A DNA stretch of 7,512 nt from Rhodospirillales bacterium (lineage in GTDB: Bacteria > Pseudomonadota > Alphaproteobacteria > Acetobacterales > Acetobacteraceae): NCBI GenBank assembly GCA_028866445.1, contig JAGWIE010000057.1, positions 1 through 7,512 of the forward strand, in the 5' to 3' direction. Both the position numbers and the translations under genes were made by a program. Positions 1 through 6,304 of the stretch are shown here, in pieces. Under the pieces are notes generated by a model. The model ran no database searches and was not told the DNA's origin. It worked only from the letters and a program-made list of their open reading frames with translations. Positions within the stretch are counted from its first letter, which is position 1. Each line of letters starts with the position of its first letter.

Positions 1-801
1 CGGCTCGCCGGTGTCACCGGCTGGCCGGTCGCCCATTCCCGCTCCCCCCGAATCCACGGCACCTGGCTGAAGCGCCACGGGATAGACGGCGCCTATGTGC
101 CGCTGCCGATAAAGCCGGAAGATTTCGCCATTGTGGTGCCCGTTTTGGCTAAGGCTGGGTTCGCGGGGGTGAATGTCACCATCCCGCATAAGGAAGCAGC
201 GTTCGCAATCTGTACCAGAGTGGATGACTCAGCCCGCGGCGCCGGGGCGGTCAACACGCTGGTTTTCACGCCAGCCGGAATCGAGGGCCGCAATACCGAT
301 GGCTATGGTTTCATCGCCAATCTACGCGCGCATGGCGTAAACCCGGCTGCCGGGCCGGTGCTGATTCTCGGCGCTGGCGGAGCCGCGCGCGGCATCGGCG
401 CCGCCTTGCAGGATGAAGGGGCGGAGATCACCTTCACCAACCGCACGCCGGAGCGCGCGGCGGCGCTGGCAGCGGCATTGCCCCCTGCCAAAATACTCCC
501 CTGGGAAAACCGCGCGGCAGCCCTGGGCGATTACGCGCTGCTTATCAACACCACCTCGCTCGGCATGGCGCATGAACCGCCTTTGGCAATGGATCTTTCC
601 CGCGCTGCCCCCGGCCTCGCGGTGGCGGATATTGTGTTCGCGCCGTTGGAAACCCAGCTTCTGGCCGAAGCCAAAGCACGGGGCCTTAAGCCGGTCGAAG
701 GGCTGGGGATGCTGCTGCATCAGGCGGTGCCGGGGTTTGAGGCCTGGTTCGGCGTGCGGCCAGTGGTGGATGACGAGCTCTACCGGATTGCCGCGGCATG
801 A
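1..801 (+). CDS. aroE: Shikimate dehydrogenase (NADP+), 5' end cut by window edge
   Basis: Reduces 3-dehydroshikimate to shikimate with NADPH in the cytoplasmic shikimate pathway. The frame is open from base 1 and gives 266 codons before TGA at 799-801. Only a few N-terminal residues should be missing, because the shikimate-binding motif AHSRSP lies at visible residues 11-16. Seen in order: NVTIPHKE with the catalytic lysine (visible residue 64), AVNT (83-86), the catalytic aspartate in NTDGYGF (D100), the Rossmann loop GAGGAARG (124-131), the NADP-selective NRT (147-149), and a C-terminal GLGMLLHQ. All key residues are present, so the enzyme should be active. The first in-frame ATG (97) falls after the substrate motif and is not the start. 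The stop overlaps the coaE start as ATGA, which implies one operon. Seen: the motifs; known: the family roles; inferred: activity. Confidence 0.96.
   Translation, partial: RLAGVTGWPVAHSRSPRIHGTWLKRHGIDGAYVPLPIKPEDFAIVVPVLAKAGFAGVNVTIPHKEAAFAICTRVDDSARGAGAVNTLVFTPAGIEGRNTDGYGFIANLRAHGVNPAAGPVLILGAGGAARGIGAALQDEGAEITFTNRTPERAAALAAALPPAKILPWENRAAALGDYALLINTTSLGMAHEPPLAMDLSRAAPGLAVADIVFAPLETQLLAEAKARGLKPVEGLGMLLHQAVPGFEAWFGVRPVVDDELYRIAAA
798..801 (+). other. ATGA stop-start overlap, aroE/coaE
   Basis: The coaE ATG (798-800) and the aroE TGA (799-801) share two bases. This suggests translational coupling, since no Shine-Dalgarno for coaE is visible. Confidence 0.7.
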
Positions 802-1382
802 TGCGTATTGGCCTCACCGGCGGCATCGGCATGGGCAAATCCACCGTGGCGGGCATGTTCGCGGCGCGCGGCGTGCCCGGCTTCAACGCGGATGACGAGG
901 TGCACCGGCTGCAAGCCCCTGGCGGGGCTGCCATTCCCGCCATTGCAGCCGCGTTTCCCGGCACGGTGCAGGATGGCGTGCTGAACCGCCCGCAGCTACG
1001 CACCATCGTGCTGGCTGATCCCGCCCGGATGCGTGAGCTGGAAGCCATCATGCACCCTTTGGTGCGGGCCGCCCAGGCGCGGTTTATTGCCGATGCCGAG
1101 GCCAAGGGCAGCGCCGCCGCATTGCTGGACATTCCATTGTTATTTGAAACCAACCGCCAGGCTGATTTTGACAAACTGGTTGTGGTCTCCTGCCCGCGTG
1201 AAACCCAGATTGCGCGGGTGCAGCGGCGCGGGCTCAGCCTTGCGGAAATAGAGGCGATTATCGCCCGGCAAATGCCGGACGAGCAAAAACGCGCCCGGTC
1301 GGATTACGTAGTGGAAACCGGCGGTGCATTGGAAGAAACCGAGGTGCAGGTGCAAGCCATCCTTAAGGAGCTGGGGTTATGA
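798..1382 (+). CDS. coaE: Dephospho-CoA kinase
   Basis: Phosphorylates the ribose 3'-hydroxyl of dephospho-CoA with ATP, the last step of coenzyme A synthesis. The protein has 194 residues, normal for the family. A P-loop, GGIGMGKST, lies at residues 8-16 (Lys14). The CoA-site segment at 30-36 reads NADDEVH, then HPLV (86-89), DIPLLFE (111-117), and the arginine-containing QIAR (137-140), followed by a lid-like ARQ segment near 156-158. The usual DxD pair at 30-32 is changed to N-A-D: the second aspartate (D32) is kept and the first is asparagine. The ATG at 798 overlaps the aroE stop; an adjacent in-frame ATG at 801 is an equally possible start that would remove one Met. There is no clear Shine-Dalgarno, so translation is probably coupled to aroE. 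The stop overlaps dnaQ. Confidence 0.95.
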   Translation: MMRIGLTGGIGMGKSTVAGMFAARGVPGFNADDEVHRLQAPGGAAIPAIAAAFPGTVQDGVLNRPQLRTIVLADPARMRELEAIMHPLVRAAQARFIADAEAKGSAAALLDIPLLFETNRQADFDKLVVVSCPRETQIARVQRRGLSLAEIEAIIARQMPDEQKRARSDYVVETGGALEETEVQVQAILKELGL

Positions 1383-2053
1383 GCCGTGCTGTTTTGTTCG
1401 ACACCGAAACCACGGGCTTCGAGCCGCTTACCGGCGATAGGGTGATCGAGATCGCCGCCATAGAGCTGGAAAACGACCTGCCCACCGGCAAACAGTTTTA
1501 TGCGCTGCTGGACCCTGAACGCGACATCCCCGCAGACAGCACCAGGGTGCATGGCATCACCAGCGCGCATGTGGAGGGCAAGCCGAAATTCGCCGAGGTG
1601 GCGGAGGCAATGTTGGAATTTTTTGGTGATTCCCCGCTCATTGCCCATAACGCGCCGTTCGATTTCGGGTTCATCTCGGCTGAGCTGGAGCGGATCGGCA
1701 GGCCTGCGCTGGATAAATCCCGGATGATCGACACGCTGGTGCTGGCCAAGCAACGCTTCCCCGGTATGCCCAACAGCCTGGATGCGTTGTGTCGGCGCTT
1801 CGAGATCGACCTTTCCGCCCGCACCACGCATAACGCCCTGCTGGACTGTATGTTGCTGGCGGATGTGTATGTGGAACTCACCGGTGGCCGCCAGCGCGGG
1901 CTGGTGCTGGAGAGCGAGGCTTCGCTTGCCTTCGCGCAATACGCGGCGCCGGCTCAGCGCACCCCGCGGCGCATTGATCTGACCGATACCCAGCGCGAGG
2001 CTCATGCGGCTTTTATTTCGCAGATCAAGGAGCCGGTTTGGTTGAAGGAATAG
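1379..2053 (+). CDS. dnaQ: DNA polymerase III epsilon subunit (3'-5' proofreading exonuclease)
   Basis: Proofreading exonuclease of the replicative polymerase; it binds the alpha subunit and removes mispaired 3' ends. The protein has 224 residues and belongs to the DEDDh exonucleases. Exo I is FDTETTG (7-13, D8 and E10), Exo II is HNAPFDFGF (90-98, D95), and Exo III is HNALLDC (151-157, H151 and D156), so all catalytic residues are present. After the nuclease domain, QRGLVL (172-177) lies where epsilon subunits carry a beta-clamp binding peptide; that role is inferred. The rest is a short C-terminal tail, shorter than the E. coli protein. The start is well supported: AAGGAG at 1365-1370 lies 8 nt before the ATG, and the ATG overlaps the coaE stop. 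The last 29 bp overlap the 3' end of the opposing membrane-protein gene. Confidence 0.95.
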   Translation: MSRAVLFDTETTGFEPLTGDRVIEIAAIELENDLPTGKQFYALLDPERDIPADSTRVHGITSAHVEGKPKFAEVAEAMLEFFGDSPLIAHNAPFDFGFISAELERIGRPALDKSRMIDTLVLAKQRFPGMPNSLDALCRRFEIDLSARTTHNALLDCMLLADVYVELTGGRQRGLVLESEASLAFAQYAAPAQRTPRRIDLTDTQREAHAAFISQIKEPVWLKE

Positions 2054-2687
2054 GTTCTTCGCGGTTGAACGATACCGGCAGCGCCGCCAGGGCCTTGTGT
2101 TTGGCGCCATACCAAAGGCTCCAGAGCAGCAGCAGGCCGAATATGCCGTACCCGATAAACGGCCCCAGCAGCAGGTAGCGGCTGATCGGCCACACCCAGG
2201 CCAGAAAACATAGAAGCGCCGTCTGCACAATCAGCCCAACCCCCCACACCGCGGTCATTAACCGGAAAATCCGGCGTATGGCAGGGCTTTGCCACATCGC
2301 TTCAAACTGCATTGCGCCGGATTCCGTGTTCCGCGCGGAAGTGGCGCGCGCCAGGTAAAAAATCAGCGGCTTTTGCATCAGCAGCGAGGCGAGAAACAAC
2401 ACGCCCATCGCCCCGGTTACCAGCGCATCGCGGATTTGAATCAGCCGCGCCGAACCGCCCATGGCCGTGGCGGCGAGGGTGAAGATAATGCTGGCCACGA
2501 CGACAACGGAAATCGCATCCAGCCGCCGGGTTTTGGCCAGCTCGAAGCCGCTCCATAACAGCGGCGGCAAGGCTGAGGCGATTAGTGCATTCGTATCGCC
2601 ATACCGGCCATCTAGTGCTTCATACACGAGGTACGGTGCCAGGAAATTGGCACCAATCTCGGGGGCGAGGCGCAGGGCAGCCTTCAG
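2025..2687 (-). CDS. Multi-pass membrane protein resembling the VC0807 family; probable CTG start
   Basis: Inner-membrane protein of unknown function. From a CTG at 2687-2685 it is 220 residues. The first in-frame GTG (2627-2625) would give 200 residues and lose the segment RLAPEIGANFLAPYLVYEAL, which looks like the normal family N-terminus. No ATG, GTG or TTG occurs between the upstream in-frame stop (2751-2753) and that GTG. The CTG overlaps the thiG stop as CTGA, matching the ATGA overlaps at other junctions here. Hydrophobic stretches lie near residues 7-25, 34-51, 58-76, 90-110, 145-166 and 171-194. Recognisable segments are ALPPLLWSGFELAKTRRLDA (39-58) and RDALVTGAMGVLFLASLL (86-103). 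The tail is hydrophilic and proline-rich. The family name is recalled from sequence style, not searched. Thiamine linkage rests on position alone. Its 3' end overlaps dnaQ on the other strand. Confidence 0.8.
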   Translation of the reverse strand: MKAALRLAPEIGANFLAPYLVYEALDGRYGDTNALIASALPPLLWSGFELAKTRRLDAISVVVVASIIFTLAATAMGGSARLIQIRDALVTGAMGVLFLASLLMQKPLIFYLARATSARNTESGAMQFEAMWQSPAIRRIFRLMTAVWGVGLIVQTALLCFLAWVWPISRYLLLGPFIGYGIFGLLLLWSLWYGAKHKALAALPVSFNREEPIPSTKPAP

Positions 2688-3475
2688 CGGATAAGCCCGC
2701 TCATGGGGGAGGAGGCGATGGCGTAGGTCTTTCGGGGCATCCGCCCGGCCTCAAAGGCGAGCCTTCCTGCCACCACGGCATGTTTCATCGCCACACCCAT
2801 CTTCACCGGGTCGCCCGCCATGGCGATGGCGGAATTCACCAACACCGCGTCGCAGCCCAGCTCCATGGCGTAGGTAGCGTCCCATGCCGTGCCCACCCCG
2901 GCATCCACCAGCACCGGCACTTTAGCTTGTTCGATAATCGTCTGGATCATAACGGGGTTTTGCACGCCAAGCCCCGAGCCGATGGGTGCCCCCAGCGGCA
3001 TGATGGCAACACAACCCATATCCTCCAGCCGCTTCGCTGCCACAGGGTCATCGGCGCAATACACCATCACCTCAAACCCGTCTTTTATCAGCGCCTCGGC
3101 GGCCAGCAGGGTTGCGGCCATATCCGGGTACAGCGTGGGCGGTGGCCCCAGCACTTCCAGCTTCACCAGGTTCCAGCCACCGGCCTCGCGCGCCAGGCGG
3201 AGCGTACGCACGGCCTCATCGGCGGTAAAGCACCCGGCGGTGTTGGGCAGGTAGGTGTAACGCTTCGGGCTCACGAAATCCTGCAGCATCGGGGCGTTGC
3301 GGTCTGAAAGATTTACCCGGCGCACCGCCACGGTCACCATTTCCGCGCCTGATGCCTCGATGGCGGCGGCGGTGGTTTCCAGGTCTTTATATTTGCCGGT
3401 GCCAACCACCAGCCGGGAGGAAAAATGCCGCCCGGCGACGGTCCAGCCCTGCGTGGTCTGCGCGATACCGTCCAT
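2684..3475 (-). CDS. thiG: Thiazole synthase
   Basis: Condenses 1-deoxy-D-xylulose 5-phosphate with dehydroglycine and sulfur from ThiS thiocarboxylate to build the thiazole phosphate of thiamine. The protein has 263 residues, a TIM-barrel enzyme of normal length. Seen: RLVVGTGKY (21-29), NTAGC (78-82), WNLVKLEVLG with the Schiff-base lysine (K105), the phosphate-binding PLGAPIGSGLG (160-170), VDAGVGTAWDA (190-200), and NSAIAMAGDP (214-223). The frame stays open upstream to 3526, but that extension overlaps thiS and is not family-like. The ATG at 3475 lies 4 nt after the thiS stop, with GGAGG at 3491-3487 ahead of it. The gene is co-transcribed with thiS. Its stop overlaps the presumed CTG start of the membrane-protein gene. 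No thiO, thiE or thiC lies beside it in this window. Confidence 0.96.
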   Translation of the reverse strand: MDGIAQTTQGWTVAGRHFSSRLVVGTGKYKDLETTAAAIEASGAEMVTVAVRRVNLSDRNAPMLQDFVSPKRYTYLPNTAGCFTADEAVRTLRLAREAGGWNLVKLEVLGPPPTLYPDMAATLLAAEALIKDGFEVMVYCADDPVAAKRLEDMGCVAIMPLGAPIGSGLGVQNPVMIQTIIEQAKVPVLVDAGVGTAWDATYAMELGCDAVLVNSAIAMAGDPVKMGVAMKHAVVAGRLAFEAGRMPRKTYAIASSPMSGLIR

Positions 3476-3479
3476 AGTC

Positions 3480-3701
3480 CTAACCGCCTCCAACAAAATG
3501 CACGATCTCCAGCGCGTCCCCCGCATTAAGCCCGGTTACGGCGTATTGCGAGCGTGGCACAATTTCAAGATTGCGTTCCACCGCCAGCTTGCGGGTGTCC
3601 AGCTCCATCAGCGCAACGAGCCCGGCAACTGTTGTTCCGGTTGGTACGCGCATCGATTCGCCGTTCACGGTCAGCTCGATCTGTTCGATTATCTGGCTCA
3701 T
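3480..3701 (-). CDS. thiS: Sulfur carrier protein ThiS
   Basis: Small ubiquitin-like sulfur carrier. Its C-terminal glycine is adenylated (usually by ThiF), becomes a thiocarboxylate, and donates sulfur to ThiG. The protein has 73 residues: an N-terminal strand (IELTVNGE, 8-15), the TVAGLVALMEL helix (24-34), VERNLEIVPR (41-50), and GDALEIVHFVGGG (61-73) ending in the required diglycine. The start ATG at 3701 was chosen because it gives the usual family length; the frame is open further upstream to 3878, but those residues (Cys/Tyr-rich and unlike the family) lie in the intergenic spacer. The Shine-Dalgarno is weak (AGG about 4 nt before the ATG). It is first in the thiS-thiG operon, reading away from aroQ. 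No adenylyltransferase gene lies in the window. Confidence 0.94.
   Translation of the reverse strand: MSQIIEQIELTVNGESMRVPTGTTVAGLVALMELDTRKLAVERNLEIVPRSQYAVTGLNAGDALEIVHFVGGG
3487..3491 (-). promoter_or_regulatory. Shine-Dalgarno of thiG inside the thiS 3' end
   Basis: On the minus strand GGAGG ends 11 nt before the thiG ATG at 3475. The same bases lie in the glycine codons of the ThiS C-terminal tail, so this ribosome site is coding sequence too. It favours the 3475 start over the longer open frame. Confidence 0.6.
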
Positions 3702-3820
3702 GTGCCTATTATCGGCCCCCAGCCCATAGCCTGCAAGGCGGCCAGAACTGCGAGCAGAACATAGCCATATGCGCCCAAGCGGGCATGGCAGTATGTTAAA
3801 CACAACACATTGATAAAAAT

Positions 3821-3846
3821 ATGTTTTATAACATGGTCGGCACCAT
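3821..3846. repeat. Two abutting 14-bp inverted repeats, possible operator
   Basis: ATGTT-TTAT-AACAT (3821-3834) and ATGGT-CGGC-ACCAT (3833-3846) are each perfect 5-bp arms around a 4-nt centre. They share the two bases at 3833-3834. They sit in the AT-rich core of the divergent spacer, where a regulator could act on both operons. With arms this short, chance occurrence is possible; the regulatory role is inferred only. Confidence 0.35.
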
Positions 3847-3870
3847 ATAAATTGCCCTGTCCGGATTGGC

Positions 3871-3890
3871 GCCCGCAAAATCGCGCGGGC
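3871..3890. repeat. GC-rich inverted repeat in the aroQ leader
   Basis: GCCCGC (3871-3876) and GCGGGC (3885-3890) are perfect 6-bp arms around an 8-nt loop. They lie 43 nt before the aroQ ATG, so the stem would probably be in the aroQ mRNA leader. No run of T follows, so it is not a usual terminator. Function unknown. Confidence 0.3.
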
Positions 3891-3933
3891 AGATTTGGCG
3901 GCGCGCGGGCACTATGCTACCGCAACCGGCACC

Positions 3934-4386
3934 ATGGCAGCACCGCTTATCCTGGTCCTGAACGGACCAAACCTGAATCTCCTCGGCACGAGGGAACCCG
4001 ATTTATACGGACACGGCACGCTGGACGACCTTGAAACCCTATGCGCTGAAGTCGCGGAAGGTGCGGGGCTTTCCATCGAGTTCCGGCAGAGCAACCATGA
4101 AGGTGAGCTGATCACCTGGGTGCAGGAAGCGGCCAATTCCGCCGCGGGCCTCATCATTAACCCTGCCGGCTACTCTCACACCTCCGTCGCGCTGATGGAC
4201 GCGCTGAAGGCGATCGATATCCCGATCATCGAGGTGCATCTCTCCAACATCCACCAGCGAGAAGCCTTCCGGCAGCATTCCTATGTGTCCCATGCGGTCA
4301 CGGGCGTGATTTGCGGGTTGGGGTTTGCGGGCTATAGGCTCGCTCTGCTGGCCCTCTCTGAAATTCTGGAAGAAGACGAACAATGA
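3934..4386 (+). CDS. aroQ: Type II 3-dehydroquinate dehydratase
   Basis: Dehydrates 3-dehydroquinate to 3-dehydroshikimate, one step before the AroE reaction encoded at the left of the window. The protein has 150 residues and belongs to the small dodecameric type II family. Seen: LVLNGPNLNLLGTREPDLYG (7-26) with the lid arginine R20 and catalytic Y25; INPAGYSHTS (75-84) with N76 and H82; EVHLSNIHQRE (100-110) with E100 and H102; and R113. The set of active-site residues is complete. The ATG at 3934 was chosen because it gives the normal family start; a TTG at 3895 would add 13 atypical residues. No good Shine-Dalgarno is visible. It is first in an aroQ-accB-accC operon, an arrangement common in alphaproteobacteria, and its stop overlaps the accB start (ATGA). 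Confidence 0.96.
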   Translation: MAAPLILVLNGPNLNLLGTREPDLYGHGTLDDLETLCAEVAEGAGLSIEFRQSNHEGELITWVQEAANSAAGLIINPAGYSHTSVALMDALKAIDIPIIEVHLSNIHQREAFRQHSYVSHAVTGVICGLGFAGYRLALLALSEILEEDEQ

Positions 4387-4841
4387 GCCTTTCCTTCGAC
4401 CCGAAGGCGCTTGCGGAACTAGCGGCGCTGCTGAACAAAACCGGCCTCTCCGAGATTGAGCTGGAGGAGGGTGGCCGCAAAGTTCGCCTTGCCCGAATTT
4501 TAGCGCCGGTTGCCGTGCCTGTGGCTGCCGCGCCAGTTACCGTTGCTGCGCCCGCCGCGGCCTCGGCCCCGGTGGCGGCTGCCCCCGCCGCCGATCCGGC
4601 CAAGCATCCCGGCACGGTGAAATCCCCCATGGTGGGCGTTGCCTATCTCTCCGCTGAGCCCGGCACGCCGCCTTATGTATCGGTTGGCCAGAAGGTCGAA
4701 GCTGGTGCAACCCTGCTGCTGATCGAGGCGATGAAGACCTTCAATCAGATTAAAGCTCCGCGCGGCGGCACCATAACGCAGATTCTCGTGGCCAGCGGCT
4801 CGCCGGTGGAATTCGACGAACCGTTACTGATCATCGAGTGA
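4383..4841 (+). CDS. accB: Biotin carboxyl carrier protein of acetyl-CoA carboxylase
   Basis: Carries biotin between AccC and the AccAD carboxyltransferase in the first committed step of fatty-acid synthesis. The protein has 152 residues, close to the E. coli protein. The N-terminal part (1-40) is family-like. An Ala/Pro/Val-rich flexible linker follows (about 41-73), then the biotinyl domain (about 76-152). The biotinylation site is EAMK with Lys118. An insert around AEPGTPPYV (91-99) matches the thumb found in AccB-type carriers and separates it from simple biotinyl domains. Translation is coupled to aroQ through the ATGA overlap, with the purine-rich stretch GGAAGAAG upstream. accC follows after 18 nt. 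The genes for AccA and AccD are not in the window. Confidence 0.96.
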   Translation: MSLSFDPKALAELAALLNKTGLSEIELEEGGRKVRLARILAPVAVPVAAAPVTVAAPAAASAPVAAAPAADPAKHPGTVKSPMVGVAYLSAEPGTPPYVSVGQKVEAGATLLLIEAMKTFNQIKAPRGGTITQILVASGSPVEFDEPLLIIE

Positions 4842-4859
4842 CCAGGACCCGCGGCTGAC

Positions 4860-6200
4860 ATGTTTAAAAAAATCCTGATCGCCAATCGCGGTGAAATCGC
4901 GCTGCGCGTTTTGCGCGCTTGCCGCGAGATGGGCATCGCCTCTGTTGCCGTGCATTCAACGGCGGATGCCGAGGCCATGCATGTGCGCCTGGCTGATGAA
5001 AGCGTTTGCATTGGCCCCGCTTTGGCGCGGGACTCCTACCTGAACATGCCCGCCATCATTTCAGCGGCGCTCATCACCGGCGCGGAGGCGATCCACCCCG
5101 GCTATGGCTTCCTTTCCGAGAACGCCAAATTCGCGGAAATGGTAGAGGCTCACGGGCTGGTGTTCATCGGTCCCACGGCGGAGCATATCCGCATGATGGG
5201 CGATAAGATCACCGCCAAAACCACCATGGCAGCACTCGGCGTGCCGTTGGTGCCGGGCTCGCCGGGTGAGCTTGCCTCGCTGGAAGAAGCGCATGAGGTG
5301 GCCGAACGGATTAAATACCCCGTGCTCATCAAAGCCGCTGCGGGTGGTGGCGGGCGCGGCATGAAGGTGGCGAAAACCAAGGAGGAGCTGGATTCCGCCT
5401 GGCGCGAGGCCCGTGCCGAATCCCTCGCCGCCTTCGGCAACAACGCGGTCTATATGGAGAAATATCTCGACAGGCCGCGCCATATCGAGCTGCAAATTCT
5501 GGCTGATAACCATGGCGAAGTGGTGCATATCGGCGAGCGGGACTGTTCGCTGCAGCGCCGCCACCAGAAAGTGCTGGAAGAAGCCGGTTCCCCGGTGATT
5601 TCAGCCGAGGCGCGCGATGCCCTGGGCAAGACAGCGACGGATGCGCTGAAGAAATTCGGCTACCGCAACGCCGGCACGCTGGAATTTTTGTACCAGGACG
5701 GGCAGTTCGCCTTCATCGAGATGAACACCCGTTTGCAGGTGGAGCATCCGGTTTCGGAAATGATTTCCGGGCTGGACCTCGTGCGTGAGCAGATCCGCAT
5801 CGCGGCGGGCGCGCAGCTGGGCTATACGCAGGAGGATCTTACCTTCTCCGGCCATGCCATCGAATGCCGCATCACGGCGGAAGACCCCGAGACCTTCACA
5901 CCCTCTCCCGGCAAGGTGGAGGTTTTTCATCCGCCGGGTGGGCTGGGCGTGCGGGTCGATTCAGCCCTTTACGCCGGTTACCGCGTGCCCCCGCATTACG
6001 ACAGCCTGATCGCCAAGCTGATCACCTATGGCAAAACGCGCGATGAGGCCATTGCCCGTATGCGCCGGGCCCTCACGGAATTCGTCGTCACCGGGATCAA
6101 GACGACCATCCCCTTGCATCAGAAAATTCTAGAAAATCCGGAATTTCAATCCGGCGAATACACCATTCATTGGTTGGAGCGTTTCGTCTCCGAGGGATGA
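4860..6200 (+). CDS. accC: Biotin carboxylase subunit of acetyl-CoA carboxylase
   Basis: ATP-grasp enzyme that carboxylates the biotin on AccB using bicarbonate. The protein has 446 residues, the size of a stand-alone AccC and not of a fused acyl-CoA carboxylase alpha chain. The N-terminal domain starts KILIANRGEIALR (4-16) and includes HPGYGFLSEN (79-88). The ATP-grasp domain has K116, K158, the glycine-rich loop GGGGRGM (162-168), H208, and K237 in RRHQKVLEE. The metal and bicarbonate residues are E275, E287, N289, and R291-E295 in RLQVEHP, with R337 further on; these match the E. coli positions, mostly shifted by one. AGGA at 4844-4847 lies 12 nt before the ATG. It is the last gene of the aroQ operon, with a probable terminator downstream. 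Confidence 0.97.
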   Translation: MFKKILIANRGEIALRVLRACREMGIASVAVHSTADAEAMHVRLADESVCIGPALARDSYLNMPAIISAALITGAEAIHPGYGFLSENAKFAEMVEAHGLVFIGPTAEHIRMMGDKITAKTTMAALGVPLVPGSPGELASLEEAHEVAERIKYPVLIKAAAGGGGRGMKVAKTKEELDSAWREARAESLAAFGNNAVYMEKYLDRPRHIELQILADNHGEVVHIGERDCSLQRRHQKVLEEAGSPVISAEARDALGKTATDALKKFGYRNAGTLEFLYQDGQFAFIEMNTRLQVEHPVSEMISGLDLVREQIRIAAGAQLGYTQEDLTFSGHAIECRITAEDPETFTPSPGKVEVFHPPGGLGVRVDSALYAGYRVPPHYDSLIAKLITYGKTRDEAIARMRRALTEFVVTGIKTTIPLHQKILENPEFQSGEYTIHWLERFVSEG

Positions 6201-6224
6201 AGCGCCCTCTATATTCGTGATTGA

Positions 6225-6258
6225 GGGACCGCCTTTTTGCCGAGTGCGGCCCTTTTGT
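6225..6258 (+). terminator. Probable intrinsic terminator after accC
   Basis: GGGaCCGC (6225-6232) can pair with GCGGCCC (6246-6252), giving seven G-C pairs with one bulged A and a 13-nt loop, followed directly by TTTT (6253-6256) and a T-rich stretch. It begins 24 nt after the accC stop, in the 104-bp gap before the next gene. The T tract is short, so efficiency may be modest. Confidence 0.5.
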
Positions 6259-6304
6259 GTTCCGCGGTCTGGCTTGCCCGCGCGGCAGCGCGATATTTGG
6301 GGCC

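Larger units (their letters stand above)
3702..3933. promoter_or_regulatory. Divergent promoter region between thiS and aroQ
   Basis: This 232-bp spacer must drive thiS leftward and aroQ-accB-accC rightward. Its core (about 3790-3855) is strikingly AT-rich against GC-rich surroundings. It includes TATAAA (3846-3851), a possible -10 element facing aroQ, and TTGATA (3810-3815), which resembles a -35 element. The spacing between them does not form one good sigma-70 promoter, so exact promoters are not assigned. No TPP riboswitch landmarks (CTGAGA or ACCTGA-type boxes) are seen on the thiS-sense strand. The part next to thiS (3702-3790) shows nothing clear. Confidence 0.55.

Noticed and set aside
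1304..2230. Minus-strand open frame of 308 codons opposite coaE and dnaQ
   Set aside because: Low-complexity Arg/Gly/Gln composition, no motifs, and it crosses three genes with clear family matches.
2585..3307. Plus-strand open frame of 240 codons opposite thiG
   Set aside because: His/Gly-rich translation with no domain; thiG on the minus strand has its full set of motifs.
3810..3832. TTGATA and TATAAC as a sigma-70 promoter pair
   Set aside because: The gap between the two hexamers is only 11 nt, too short for a normal sigma-70 promoter.
3702..3878. Longer ThiS N-terminus in the open frame upstream of 3701
   Set aside because: ThiS proteins are about 65-75 residues; the extra residues are Cys/Tyr-rich, encoded by the AT-rich spacer, and unlike a coding extension.
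3895..3933. TTG start extending aroQ by 13 residues
   Set aside because: The added residues do not resemble the family, and ATG at 3934 gives the normal start and length.
6205..6227. CCCTC/GAGGG hairpin right after accC as the terminator
   Set aside because: Only five pairs around a 13-nt loop and no T run directly after; the overlapping downstream stem at 6225-6252 with TTTT is stronger.
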